64,000 bases of DNA from Hydrocarboniphaga sp965279055. GTDB taxonomy: Bacteria > Pseudomonadota > Gammaproteobacteria > Nevskiales > Nevskiaceae. Positions 33,387 to 42,692 of the stretch are shown here, one piece after another. Where the stretch lies: assembly GCF_965279055.1 (NCBI RefSeq), contig NZ_OZ257125.1, positions 1,860,001 through 1,924,000 of the forward strand, in the 5' to 3' direction. Made by a program: the position numbers and the translations under genes. Below the pieces are notes generated by a model. That model was not told where the DNA came from, did not search any database, and saw nothing but the letters and a program-made list of their open reading frames with translations. Positions within the stretch are counted from its first letter, which is position 1. Every line of letters begins with the position of its first letter.

Positions 33387-33884
33387 ATGTCACTTGAGAG
33401 CATTTCCGGCTGGTTGGCGACGACGCCGGCGAGTCTGACGTTTCAGACCATTACGTGGGTGATTCCCACGGTGCAGACGCTGCATATCCTGGCGATTGCC
33501 GTGGTGATTTCCGCGATCCTGATGATGGACCTGCGGGTGCTGGGTCTGGCGATGTCGGGCCAGCCGACGGCGGCGGTGGCGCATCGTTTCCTGCCGTGGG
33601 TGTGGTGCACGGTGGTCGTGCTGCTGATCTCGGGTGCGATCCTGATTGTCGCCGAGCCGGGCCGTTCGCTGCCGAACTCGACGTTCCAGCTCAAGATGGT
33701 CCTGCTGATTGCCGTGCTGCTGGTGACGGCGGTGTTCCAGCAGGGGCTGCGCCGCGATCCGCTGTTCTGGGAACGCAACGCCGCGCTTCGCCTCGGCGGG
33801 CGGCTGCTCGCCGTGGTGTCGCTGTTCCTGTGGGTCGGCATCGTCTTCGCCGGCCGCTGGATCGCCTACAGCATGGAGGGCTGA
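33387..33884 (+). CDS. DUF6644-like integral membrane protein (copy 1)
   Basis: A 165-residue four-helix protein (TLHILAIAVVISAILMMDLR, WVWCTVVVLLISGAILIVAE, FQLKMVLLIAVLLVTAVFQQ, LLAVVSLFLWVGIVFAGRWI). The pattern HxLxIAxxxxxxxxxDLRxLG recurs in the next gene, so the two are tandem paralogues. The conserved histidine and the terminal GRWI(A/G) motif suggest a haem- or quinone-interacting membrane unit, but this is inference. It opens an operon with the second copy, a dihaem cytochrome c, a foldase and a HupE permease. I recall the family as DUF6644 and cannot verify that here. Confidence 0.78.
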   Translation: MSLESISGWLATTPASLTFQTITWVIPTVQTLHILAIAVVISAILMMDLRVLGLAMSGQPTAAVAHRFLPWVWCTVVVLLISGAILIVAEPGRSLPNSTFQLKMVLLIAVLLVTAVFQQGLRRDPLFWERNAALRLGGRLLAVVSLFLWVGIVFAGRWIAYSMEG

Positions 33885-33885
33885 C

Positions 33886-34374
33886 ATGTCCCTTCAATCC
33901 CTTTTCACTGCGCTGGAAAACTCCAGCCTGGGCACGGCGGTGCGCGAGAGCACGATCCTGTTCCCGGCGATCGAATGCCTGCATGTGCTGATGATCGCGG
34001 TCATGGTCGGCACGATTGCGATCGTCGATCTGCGCCTGCTCGGCATCGCCTCACGCACGCGCTCGGTGAGCGAACTGCTGGACGAGGTGCTGCCGTTCAC
34101 GCGCGGCGCCTTCGTCGGCGCGCTCATCACCGGCGGGCTGCTGTTTGCCTCGCACGCAAGCGACTACATAGGCAAGTGGCCGTTCCAGGCCAAGATGGCG
34201 CTGCTGCTGCTGGCGATGATCAACATCGTGGTGTTCCACCGCATCTTCGGACGCGACGTCGCCAGCCTCGACCAGGGCCAGCGGCCGCCGTTGTCGGTCC
34301 GGCTCAGCGGCGGCCTGTCGCTGGCGCTGTGGATCGGGGTCGTCGCCACCGGTCGCTGGATCGGCTTTGTCTGA
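33886..34374 (+). CDS. DUF6644-like integral membrane protein (copy 2)
   Basis: A 162-residue paralogue of the preceding gene: ECLHVLMIAVMVGTIAIVDL, RGAFVGALITGGLLFASHAS, FQAKMALLLLAMINIVVFHR, SLALWIGVVATGRWIGFV. The shared histidine, DLRLLG and closing GRWI residues are retained. It starts two bases after copy 1 stops and overlaps the cytochrome gene by one base (TGATG), so the three are tightly coupled. The two paralogues may form a heterodimer, like the two halves of a four- plus four-helix membrane cytochrome, but no bis-His set is obvious. Confidence 0.78.
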   Translation: MSLQSLFTALENSSLGTAVRESTILFPAIECLHVLMIAVMVGTIAIVDLRLLGIASRTRSVSELLDEVLPFTRGAFVGALITGGLLFASHASDYIGKWPFQAKMALLLLAMINIVVFHRIFGRDVASLDQGQRPPLSVRLSGGLSLALWIGVVATGRWIGFV

Positions 34375-35117
34375 TGAAGGCCGCTCCGAAGATGCTCTCG
34401 CGGAGCGCGCTCTACCTGTGCGTGGCGCTGCTGGTGATGACGAGCTTCGGCATCTGGATGGTTCGCCATATCCGGAATGCGCAGCTGGAGCGTGCGCTGC
34501 TGCAGGCTTCGCAGGCGCAGATACTCGATGATCCGGCGCTGCGGCTTTTCGTCGCGCAGCGCGCGCCGGGGCTGTACGCGCAACACTGCGCCGCCTGCCA
34601 CGGCCCGCATTTCGATGGGGATAGGGGCAAGGGCGCGCCGAACCTCAAGGACGAGGTCTGGCTGTACGGCAGCGGCTCGATCGCCGATATCGAGAGCACG
34701 ATCCTCTACGGCATCCGTTCCGGCCACCCGCGCGCCCACAATATCTCGGAGATGCCGGCCTTCGGCCGCAGCGGTCGCTTCACCAAGCAGGATGTCGCCG
34801 ACACCGTCGAGTACCTGCTGGCGATGAGCAAGCAGCCGCATGACGAGCAGGGCGCCAGCCGCGGCCAGGCGCTGTATTTCGGCGCCGGCAATTGCTACGA
34901 CTGTCATGCCTCCGATGGCTACGGCGTATCCGACTACGGTACGCCGCCGCTGAATGGTCGCGGCGGCAACTGGCTTTATGGCGGTGACCGCGCCGCCTTG
35001 TACCAGTCCATCTATGACGGCCGTCGTGCGCTGTGTCCTGCCTGGATCGGGCAACTCGACTTTGTCCAAATCCGCACGCTGGCGGTTTACCTCCATGAGA
35101 TCTCGCATCATGAATAG
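34374..35117 (+). CDS. Membrane-anchored dihaem cytochrome c
   Basis: A 247-residue protein with an N-terminal anchor (ALYLCVALLVMTSFGIWMVR) and two class I cytochrome c domains, with CxxCH haem sites in YAQHCAACHGPHFDG and AGNCYDCHASDGYG. ISEMPAFG supplies a methionine ligand for the first domain. The arrangement resembles the CcoP/FixP electron-entry subunit of cbb3 oxidases, but no CcoN is near. It is coupled to the DUF6644-like pair upstream and overlaps the foldase gene downstream by eight bases. It likely feeds or drains electrons for the metal-uptake unit. Confidence 0.9.
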   Translation: MKAAPKMLSRSALYLCVALLVMTSFGIWMVRHIRNAQLERALLQASQAQILDDPALRLFVAQRAPGLYAQHCAACHGPHFDGDRGKGAPNLKDEVWLYGSGSIADIESTILYGIRSGHPRAHNISEMPAFGRSGRFTKQDVADTVEYLLAMSKQPHDEQGASRGQALYFGAGNCYDCHASDGYGVSDYGTPPLNGRGGNWLYGGDRAALYQSIYDGRRALCPAWIGQLDFVQIRTLAVYLHEISHHE

Positions 35118-36075
35118 TCCCGCGACGCGTCCCGGCGAAGCTTCGGCTGACTCCAATACGTTCTTCGATTTCTCGCGTGCGGACAGTCGTCGCTCCTTCA
35201 CGCTGCTGGCGATCGGTGCGGTGCTGGGGCTGGGCATTGCCGGCTATGGACTGTTTACCGCCAAGGGCACGTCCACGCGTGGACTGCCGCCCGAAGACAT
35301 CGCCTTGGTCAACCAGAAACCGATCTACCGCAGCGACTTCATCATCCAGGTCCAAACCCAGTTCTCCATACCGTTCGATCAGACCACGCCGGAGCAGCGC
35401 GCCCGAGTGCTCAAGGATATGGTCGACGAGGAACTGATGGTGCAGCGCGGCGTGGAAGTGGATCTGCCCGGCTACGATCCGGATGTACGCACAGCCCTGG
35501 TCAACGGCGTGGAACTGCAGATGTTCGCCGACGTGCTCGCCAAGCAGCCGACCGAGGAAGAACTGAAGGCCTACTACGCGCAGCATCGCGAGCAGTATTC
35601 GAGCGTCGGCGTCATGCAGCTGCGCGATCTGATTCTGAACTTCAAAGACGCCGAGACCAGCGACCAGAAGCTGCAGCGGGCCAGTGCCATCGTGGACAAG
35701 CTGCGCAAGGGCGCGGTGCCGGACGATGCGTTCCTGAACGCCAATGGCTTGCAGGATTCCAGGCGACTGATGCAGGGCAATCAGATCGACGTCGGCGACA
35801 TCTTCGACTTCGCGGCCGCCGCCAATCTGGATCCCAAGGTCTATGCCGCGGCGGAAAAACTGGGTGCCGGCGAAGTATCCGACCCGGTCAGCGATGCCGA
35901 AGGCCTGCACATCGTCTACATGAAGCACCGACGGAAAGCGCAGGGGCTGGACTTCGATGCGGTGCGCCTGCGCGTGTGGAGCGACATCAAGACCGAGGCG
36001 GAACAGAAGACCCGCAACGCAACGCTCGGCTACCTGCGGAGCAAGGCCGATATCATCACGGCCGGAGACTACTGA
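35110..36075 (+). CDS. Membrane-anchored parvulin-like peptidyl-prolyl isomerase/foldase
   Basis: A 321-residue protein anchored by SFTLLAIGAVLGLGIAGYGL. It has a SurA/PpiC-like chaperone region (EDIALVNQKPIYRSDFIIQV, RARVLKDMVDEELMVQRGVE) and a diverged parvulin domain near 205-285 (DLILNFKDAETSDQKLQRAS, LGAGEVSDPVSDAEGLHIVY). The usual GG-x-LG-W/F active-site text is replaced by QIDVGDIFDF, so isomerase activity may be weak or lost. It overlaps both the cytochrome gene and the HupE gene, so it probably helps fold the periplasmic parts or the TonB receptor of this locus. Confidence 0.85.
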   Translation: MNSPATRPGEASADSNTFFDFSRADSRRSFTLLAIGAVLGLGIAGYGLFTAKGTSTRGLPPEDIALVNQKPIYRSDFIIQVQTQFSIPFDQTTPEQRARVLKDMVDEELMVQRGVEVDLPGYDPDVRTALVNGVELQMFADVLAKQPTEEELKAYYAQHREQYSSVGVMQLRDLILNFKDAETSDQKLQRASAIVDKLRKGAVPDDAFLNANGLQDSRRLMQGNQIDVGDIFDFAAAANLDPKVYAAAEKLGAGEVSDPVSDAEGLHIVYMKHRRKAQGLDFDAVRLRVWSDIKTEAEQKTRNATLGYLRSKADIITAGDY

Positions 36076-37274
36076 TGTCGCGGAGAGTCAGCTGGCGCGG
36101 CATGTCGTGCGCCCTGCTGCTGCTCGGTAGCGGTGTCGCGCAGGCACACGTCAAGAGCGAATCGCACAGCGTCTGGCGCGTCAGCGGCGATGAAGTCAGT
36201 CTCGAATACAGCGTGCCGCTGACGGAAACCATACGCCTGGCCGAAACCCCAGGCGTGCAGCCGCCGGATTCGCTGCTGCTGGATTATTTCTCCAGGCACA
36301 TCGCCGTCAGTGCCAAGGCCGGCGACTGCAAGGTCGACAAGCCGCGCGCGGTGCGGGCGACCGACCAGTTTCGTCGCTTCGAGTTCACGTTCCGCTGTCC
36401 CGGGCCCGACGGCATCGAGCTGCACGCTTCCGCATTCTTCGACCTGATCGCCTCGCATGTGAATCTGGCGCAGATCGACAAAGCCGATGGCCGCTTCGTC
36501 GAGCAGATGTTCACGCAGGACAGGCAGACGCTGGAACTCGAAGGTGAAGGCGAGGGCCTGGAAAACGCCGGCTTCTTCGAATACGTGCACATGGGGCTGA
36601 TGCACATCTTTACCGGCGTGGACCACATGTCCTTCCTGCTGGGGCTGGTACTGATCTCGCGCCGCACCCGCGACCTGGTCTTCGTCATCACCGGCTTCAC
36701 GATCGGCCACAGCGTGACGCTGGCGCTGGCGGTGACCGGCATCCTGCGGCCGCATGCCGAGTTCATCGACGCCCTGGTTGCGCTGACCATCGCGCTGATC
36801 GGGGCCGAGAATATCGCGGTATCCACGCGCCTGCCGGGCCGGGTGGCGCTGGCGTCGGGCGGTTTCCTGCTGGCGATGATTCTCGCCAAGCTTGCGGGCT
36901 TCGGCACGCTGCCGACGCTGCTGCTGCTGGGCTCGGCGCTGTTTACCGTCAACTACCTGATGATTTCAGGCCATCTGCGCGACGCGGGCCGTCTGCGTCT
37001 GGTCGTCACGATGGTGTTCGGCCTGATCCATGGCTTCGGCTTCGCAGCCGGTTTACTCGAGTTCCAGATGCCGAAGGACCGGCTGGCCGAGCTGCTGGTC
37101 GGGTTCAATCTCGGCGTCGAGATCGGCCAGCTCACGGTCGTCTTCGTGCTGCTCGCGCTGGTGGAAGTGCTGCGCCGTTTCAGCCTTGCGCTGCCGCGTC
37201 CCATCGTCGTCGATGGCGTCGCCGCGGCCCTGGTCGCTCTCGGCCTGTACTGGTTCATTGGCCGGAGTTTTTAA
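36075..37274 (+). CDS. HupE/UreJ-family permease with large N-terminal periplasmic domain
   Basis: A 399-residue protein. A signal peptide (LLLLGSGVAQAHVKSESHSV) leaves an N-terminal His after cleavage. A ~150-residue periplasmic beta domain follows, with two cysteines (GDCKVDK, FRCPGP). The HupE membrane core is FEYVHMGLMHIFTGVDHMSF, FTIGHSVTLALAV, VFGLIHGFGFAAGL, then FNLGVEIGQLTVV. A mature N-terminus of the form A/H-x suggests copper or nickel binding. It overlaps the foldase stop by one base. The core motifs match the smaller HupE at 27323, so the locus has two distinct permeases. Confidence 0.9.
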   Translation: MSRRVSWRGMSCALLLLGSGVAQAHVKSESHSVWRVSGDEVSLEYSVPLTETIRLAETPGVQPPDSLLLDYFSRHIAVSAKAGDCKVDKPRAVRATDQFRRFEFTFRCPGPDGIELHASAFFDLIASHVNLAQIDKADGRFVEQMFTQDRQTLELEGEGEGLENAGFFEYVHMGLMHIFTGVDHMSFLLGLVLISRRTRDLVFVITGFTIGHSVTLALAVTGILRPHAEFIDALVALTIALIGAENIAVSTRLPGRVALASGGFLLAMILAKLAGFGTLPTLLLLGSALFTVNYLMISGHLRDAGRLRLVVTMVFGLIHGFGFAAGLLEFQMPKDRLAELLVGFNLGVEIGQLTVVFVLLALVEVLRRFSLALPRPIVVDGVAAALVALGLYWFIGRSF

Positions 37275-37347
37275 GCGCCGTCGGGCCGTCGACCAATCGA
37301 ATTCAGTGGAGATGCAGGCCTCAACCGTTTTCTAGAGGAGAAACACC

Positions 37348-39435
37348 ATGTACAGCAAACTGCTCCGCAGCGAAGCCTCGCTGCGGGCGAGGGGGATGTT
37401 TTGCCCGGCGCTGGTGATAGTGGCACTGGGCAGCGGTGCGGCGTACGCGGAAGACGCGCCGGTCGTCGTCGCGGACAACGGCCAGTCGACGACTGCCACG
37501 ACCGAGCTGGACGAGATCGTGGTATTCGGCCGGGCCGAAAAACTCGTCGGTACCGCGGCCGCCGCAAGCGAAGGCACCGTCGGCGGAGCCGATCTGTCCG
37601 TGAGACCGACGCTGCGCGTGGCCGAACTGCTGGAAGCGGTGCCCGGACTCATCGCCGCCCAGCATTCCGGCAGCGGCAAGGCCAATCAGTATTTCCTGCG
37701 CGGCTTCAATCTCGATCACGGCACCGACTTCACTGCCTACGTCGACGACATGCCATGGAATCTGCGCACCCATGGCCACGGTCAAGGCTATCTGGATGTC
37801 AACGGCCTGATTCCGGAAACCGTGCAGCGCATCGACTATCGCAAGGGCCCGTATCGCGCCGACATCGGCGATTTTGCGCTGGCCGGTGCTTCGTTTCTCA
37901 GTACGGTCGACAGCCTCCCGCAATCGTTCGCTGCCGCCGAAGTGGGCGAGTACGGCTGGCGCCGCGTGGTCGGAGGAGGCAGCCAGGACGTCGGCGATGG
38001 CACGCTCACCGTGGTTGGTCAATGGAAGACGTACGATGGTCCCTGGCAGCTGTCGGAAGCCCTGAACCACGAATCGATCTGGAGCAAGTACGTTCAGAAC
38101 ACGGACCTGGGTCTGCTCAAGATCTCGCTGTCGGGCTATCACGGCGATTGGCACCCGACCGAGCAGATTCCGGACGATTCCGTCGGCACCGAGGCCTGCG
38201 CCGACGTCTACTGCGATCTGGATCCGAGTGCCCACGGCCGCACCGATCGCTGGATCGCCACCGCCAACCTGATCGGCGAAGACTGGCGCGCGACGCTGTA
38301 CGGGCAGTACTACAACTGGCGCATGTCGTCCGACTCCACCTACGACTACCAGATCGATCAGTTCGATCAACGCGCTACCGCCGGCGGCCGTTACGAGCAC
38401 AGCTTCGCGTTCGGCGATGCGGTCGAGCTCAAGGCCGGCACCGAGTTCCGCTACGACGACATCGGCAAGGTCGGCGTCGACCACACCCAGGACGGCGTCT
38501 TCGTCGAGAACATATCGGACAACAGCGTCGACGAGTCGTCGCTGGGCCTGTATGCCGAGGCGACCTGGAAGCCGGTCCAGGGCCTGCGCCTGATGGCCGG
38601 CCTGCGCGGTGACTACTACGACTTCGACGTCACCGCGCGCTCCGACTCGGAAGACAATGCGCAGGGGCACACCCGCGACGATCGCGTGTCGCCCAAGTTC
38701 GGTGTCGCCTACAGCCTGACCGAGCACGTCGAGGTCTACGGCAACTGGGGCGAAGGCTTCCACTCCAACGACGCGCGCGGCGTGCTCAACAAGGAAACGC
38801 CGATCGACGGCCTGTCCAAGGGCACTGGCTACGAGGCCGGCGCGCGCTACGAGCGCGGCAGCCTGACTTTGTCGGCGGCGTACTGGTGGCTGGATCTGTC
38901 GAGCGAGCTGATCTTCGTCGGTGATTCCAACTCGGTGGAACCGCGCGGTGGGTCCGAGCGCCACGGCCTCGAACTGGTGAGCTTCTGGCGGCCGCTGCCC
39001 TGGCTGGGCATCGACGCGGTGTACACCGCCAGTCACGCCCGTTACGACACCGTGCAGGACGACCCCGACTCCGGCAGTGGGCGCTACATCGAAGGCGCGA
39101 TCGAGAGCGCCGGCGAACTCGGCGTGTCCGCCGTCTCCGGAAACTGGGAACTGAGCGGGCGGCTGCGCTACATGGGGCCGTATCCGCTGGTGCCGAGCGA
39201 CAGCGAACGGGCCGGCGCGGAGACGGTTCTGAATCTGCGCGGCGCCTACAAGATCGAGCACTTCACGTTCTACGCCGAACTGCTCAACGCGCTGGATCAC
39301 GATGGCAAGGACATCGAGTACTACTATCAGACCTATGTTCCGGGCGTCAGCGCTCCGGGCACGCAGCAGGCCACCACGCTCAGTCGCGCCGACGAGCCGC
39401 GCACGGTTCGCGCCGGTATCAAATACGCGTTCTGA
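37348..39435 (+). CDS. TonB-dependent receptor (metal or metallophore)
   Basis: A 695-residue receptor. The signal peptide ends near AAYAED; the TonB-box/plug begins TELDEIVVFGRAEKLVGTAA and continues RPTLRVAELLEAVPGLIAAQ, FLRGFNLDHGTDFTAYVDDM and QRIDYRKGPYRADIGDF, a plug variant seen in receptors outside the siderophore class. The histidine-rich NLRTHGHGQGYLD in the plug may touch metal. The barrel ends VRAGIKYAF. AGAGGAG precedes the ATG, and it is 73 bases after the large HupE gene, so receptor, permease and redox proteins form one transport operon. Confidence 0.92.
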   Translation: MYSKLLRSEASLRARGMFCPALVIVALGSGAAYAEDAPVVVADNGQSTTATTELDEIVVFGRAEKLVGTAAAASEGTVGGADLSVRPTLRVAELLEAVPGLIAAQHSGSGKANQYFLRGFNLDHGTDFTAYVDDMPWNLRTHGHGQGYLDVNGLIPETVQRIDYRKGPYRADIGDFALAGASFLSTVDSLPQSFAAAEVGEYGWRRVVGGGSQDVGDGTLTVVGQWKTYDGPWQLSEALNHESIWSKYVQNTDLGLLKISLSGYHGDWHPTEQIPDDSVGTEACADVYCDLDPSAHGRTDRWIATANLIGEDWRATLYGQYYNWRMSSDSTYDYQIDQFDQRATAGGRYEHSFAFGDAVELKAGTEFRYDDIGKVGVDHTQDGVFVENISDNSVDESSLGLYAEATWKPVQGLRLMAGLRGDYYDFDVTARSDSEDNAQGHTRDDRVSPKFGVAYSLTEHVEVYGNWGEGFHSNDARGVLNKETPIDGLSKGTGYEAGARYERGSLTLSAAYWWLDLSSELIFVGDSNSVEPRGGSERHGLELVSFWRPLPWLGIDAVYTASHARYDTVQDDPDSGSGRYIEGAIESAGELGVSAVSGNWELSGRLRYMGPYPLVPSDSERAGAETVLNLRGAYKIEHFTFYAELLNALDHDGKDIEYYYQTYVPGVSAPGTQQATTLSRADEPRTVRAGIKYAF

Positions 39436-39508
39436 GGCTTAGCAGAAAAGCCGCCGCTCGAACTCGAAAATGACGGCTGCGGTCACCACGACAGCAAAGA
39501 GGGCGAAG

Positions 39509-39531
39509 ACCTGGCCCGCAGCGGGCCAGGT
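39509..39531. terminator. Strong hairpin between convergent operons
   Basis: An almost perfect dyad: ACCTGGCCCGC (39509-39519) with GCGGGCCAGGT (39521-39531). It lies between the convergent TonB receptor and RND pump genes. It would fold into a very stable stem; no T-run follows in either direction. Probably a bidirectional terminator. Confidence 0.55.
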
Positions 39532-39614
39532 CCAGGCTGGCGACGGCGAGGCGTTCACGAAACGCCGATGAGCGCCGCATCAGCGGCCTGATCGGCGCCC
39601 GTGGATCGAGAAGC

Positions 39615-42600
39615 TCAATGTATTCCCGCGTCGTCGCGATGCTGGAGGCCGAACAGGCGGGTCAGCCGCTGTCGCAACCAGCGTTCAAAGTCGTCGACAT
39701 AGGTGAAGACGACGGGTATCACCACCAGGCTCAGCAGCGTCGAGGTGATCAGGCCGCCGATCACGACGATCGACATCGGCTGGCGAAAGCTCGGGTCCGC
39801 ACCGACGCCCAGCGCATTCGGCAGCATGCCGGCGCCCATCGCGATGGTCGTCATCAGGATCGGCTGCGCGCGTTTGTGGCAGGCGTCGAGGACCGCGTCG
39901 AGGCGACTCAGGCCGCGGTCATGCCGCGCGACGATGGCGTATTCCACCAGCAGGATCGAGTTCTTGGTGACGATGCCCATCAGCATCAGCAGGCCGATCA
40001 CCGAGGGCATCGAGAAACTCATGCCGGTCACCAGCAACGCGAACAGCGCGCCGCCAAGCGACAGCGGCAGGGCGCACAGAATCGTCGCCGGCTGCAGGAA
40101 ATCGTGGAACAGCAGCACCAGAACCGCATAGACGCAGAAGATGCCGATCGCCATCGCCAGCCCGAAGCTCTGGAACAGTTCGGTCATGTTCTGCAGATCG
40201 CCGCGCTGCACGGTATGCACGCCACTCGGCAGTTGCTTCATCGCCGGCATTTGCATGACTTCGCGGTTGACGTCGCCGATCGCCCGGCCGTTGAGCTCCA
40301 CCGTCAGCGCGACGTTGCGCTCGCGATCGATGCGGTCGATCTGGGCCGGGCCGCTGCCCATGCGCAGTTCGCCGACCGATGCGATATTCACCGTGCCCTT
40401 GCTGCCGCTGACGCGCAGCTGGCCTATCGTCGAGATGTCGTAGCGCTGGGCCGGATCGACGCGCACCCGCAAGGGTATCTGCCGCTCCGGCAGGTTCATT
40501 TTCGGCAATGCGCTGGAGTAGTCGCCGTAGGTGCCGACGCGAATCGCGTCGGCGACGTCGCCGGCGGTGATGCCGAGCCAGGCCAGACGCGCCGAGTCCG
40601 GGACGAACTGCACTTCCGGCTGTTGCAAGGCGGCGCTCGAGGTGATGTTGCCGACGCCCTGCAGGCCCCGCAGCTGCGATTCGATCGCCTGGGCGGCCGA
40701 TTCCAGCGCGGCGGCATCGTTTCCGGCGAGCGTGATCTGCAGTTGCTCGCCGCTCATACCGCTGCCGACGGAGACGCGTACGCCCGGCAGTTCGCTCAAG
40801 GCCAGGCGCATCTCCTGTTCGACCTGATACTGTTTCTTGTCGCGGTCGCCGCGCGGCACCAGGTCCACGGTCAGCGTGGAGTTGCGCACGCTGCTACTGT
40901 CGCCGCCGCTGTCCGAGCCGCTGCTGCCGACCGCGACGAACACGCTTTTCACCTCCGGCATCAGCCGGATCCGCCGCTCGGCCTGCAGGCTCAGCTGCCG
41001 GGTCTGCTCGACGGTACTGCCCGGCGGCAATTCCAGCGAGACGCTGGTCGAGGCGGTGTCCTGCGTCGGGAAGAAGGCAATCTTCAACTGGCTTCCCAGT
41101 GCCAACGACACGATGAAGAACGCCAGAGCCGCCAGCACGGTACGCCGGCGGTGCCGAAGACTGGCGCGCGCCCATCCGAGATAGCGCGTCATCAGGGCGC
41201 TGTCCGCCTTCTGCTGCCGGTGCGGACGCAGCAGATAAGCGGCCATCATCGGCGTCAGCAGCCGGGCGACCAGCAGCGAGATGAGCACCGCGACGCAGGT
41301 GGTCACCGCGAACTGGCGGAAGAACAGGCCGGCAACGCCACTCATGAAGGCGACCGGCAAAAAGATCGCGACCAGCGTGAATGTCGTGGCGACCACCGCC
41401 AGGCCGATCTCGTCGGCGGCTTCCGTCGCCGCCTGCAGCGGCTTCTTGCCCATCAGCAAGTGACGCTCGATGTTCTCGATCTCGACGATCGCGTCGTCGA
41501 CGAGAACGCCGATGACCAGCGACAGCGCCAGCAGCGTGATCGTGTTCAGGGTGTAGCCGCACAGGTACATCACGCCGAAAGTCGGGATGATCGCCAGCGG
41601 CAGCGCCGCCGCGGAAATCAGCGTGGCACGCCAGTCGCGCAGGAACCACCAGACCACGAGTACCGTGAGCAACGCGCCCTCGAGCAGCATTTCCATCGAC
41701 CCTTGGTAATTCTCTTCGATGGAGTCGACGCCGTTGCTGGCCTCTTCGATGTGGACTTCGGGATGTGCCGCGATGAACGTCTTCATCGCGGCGCGCACAT
41801 CGCGTAGCACCGTGATGTCCGAGTTGCCCTGGGCGCGAGCCAGCTTGACGGCCACCACCGGTTTGCCATCGCGGTAGGCGTAGGTCGTGCGCTCGGTGGG
41901 GCCGTCGGTCACGCGTGCGATCTGGTCGAGGCGCACATGGCGTCCGTCGCCGACGGCAATGCTCAGCGCCGCGAGTTGGTCGGCGGATTCGACGCTGGCC
42001 AGCGTGCGCGAGGATTGCTGCTGGCCGCCGATGTCGGCGCGTCCGCCGGAGCGCTCGCGCTGCACGCTCTCGAGTTGCGCGGAGACCTGTTTGGCGGTCA
42101 GGCCGAGGCCGGCCATCAGGGCCGGATCGAGATCGATCAATACCTCGCGCTCGACGCCGCCGTAGCGCGTTACCGAGTAGACGCCCTTGACGGCCAGCAG
42201 TGCCTTGCTGAAGGTGTCGTCGACGAACCAGGACAGATCCTGCTCGTCCAGCGTGTCCGAACTCGTGGTGTAGATCGCGAGCGTCGAGCTGCCGATTTCA
42301 CTCTTCGCGACGGTCGGATCGTTCATCTCGCTGGGCAGGTCGGCGCGCGCGCTGTCGACGGCGTTACGGACTTCGCTGAGGGCGGCCTGCGGGTTCTTTT
42401 CGAGCTTGAAACTGACGCTGATGCTGACCGAGCCGTCGGTGATCGTCGTCGTCACGTGATCGAGCAGGGTCAGCGAGGTCAGCTTGTCCTCGATCTTGCG
42501 CGCGACCTCGTTTTCGAGCTGCGATGGCGCCGCGCCTTCGAGCGCGGCACTGATCAGGATCGTGGGCAGATCGGTGTCGCTGAATTTCTGCACCTGCAGC

Positions 42601-42692
42601 TTGTTGAAGCCGATCAGGCCGAACACGGTCAGCAGGATGAAACACAGCACCGCCGGTACCGGGCGCCGGATCGACCAGGCGGAAATGTTCAT
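39615..42692 (-). CDS. RND-family multidrug efflux permease (HAE1-like)
   Basis: A 1025-residue RND pump protein. MNISAWSIRRPVPAVLCFIL opens TM1. The proton-relay aspartates are in LSLVIGVLVDDAIVEIENIE, and the second half has ...SFSMPSVIGLLMLMGIVTKN SILLVEYA. Periplasmic porter loops lie between TM1-2 and TM7-8. The pattern fits hydrophobic-drug exporters (HAE) rather than heavy-metal ones. ATG 42692 overlaps the adaptor stop (ATGA). It is the last gene of a three-gene operon (outer-membrane factor, adaptor, pump) divergent from a CpxRA-like system. Confidence 0.95.
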   Translation of the reverse strand: MNISAWSIRRPVPAVLCFILLTVFGLIGFNKLQVQKFSDTDLPTILISAALEGAAPSQLENEVARKIEDKLTSLTLLDHVTTTITDGSVSISVSFKLEKNPQAALSEVRNAVDSARADLPSEMNDPTVAKSEIGSSTLAIYTTSSDTLDEQDLSWFVDDTFSKALLAVKGVYSVTRYGGVEREVLIDLDPALMAGLGLTAKQVSAQLESVQRERSGGRADIGGQQQSSRTLASVESADQLAALSIAVGDGRHVRLDQIARVTDGPTERTTYAYRDGKPVVAVKLARAQGNSDITVLRDVRAAMKTFIAAHPEVHIEEASNGVDSIEENYQGSMEMLLEGALLTVLVVWWFLRDWRATLISAAALPLAIIPTFGVMYLCGYTLNTITLLALSLVIGVLVDDAIVEIENIERHLLMGKKPLQAATEAADEIGLAVVATTFTLVAIFLPVAFMSGVAGLFFRQFAVTTCVAVLISLLVARLLTPMMAAYLLRPHRQQKADSALMTRYLGWARASLRHRRRTVLAALAFFIVSLALGSQLKIAFFPTQDTASTSVSLELPPGSTVEQTRQLSLQAERRIRLMPEVKSVFVAVGSSGSDSGGDSSSVRNSTLTVDLVPRGDRDKKQYQVEQEMRLALSELPGVRVSVGSGMSGEQLQITLAGNDAAALESAAQAIESQLRGLQGVGNITSSAALQQPEVQFVPDSARLAWLGITAGDVADAIRVGTYGDYSSALPKMNLPERQIPLRVRVDPAQRYDISTIGQLRVSGSKGTVNIASVGELRMGSGPAQIDRIDRERNVALTVELNGRAIGDVNREVMQMPAMKQLPSGVHTVQRGDLQNMTELFQSFGLAMAIGIFCVYAVLVLLFHDFLQPATILCALPLSLGGALFALLVTGMSFSMPSVIGLLMLMGIVTKNSILLVEYAIVARHDRGLSRLDAVLDACHKRAQPILMTTIAMGAGMLPNALGVGADPSFRQPMSIVVIGGLITSTLLSLVVIPVVFTYVDDFERWLRQRLTRLFGLQHRDDAGIH

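Noticed and set aside
39618..41807. Long plus-strand frame across the RND pump
   Set aside because: His/Arg/Gln-rich antisense artefact; the RND protein is complete on the minus strand.
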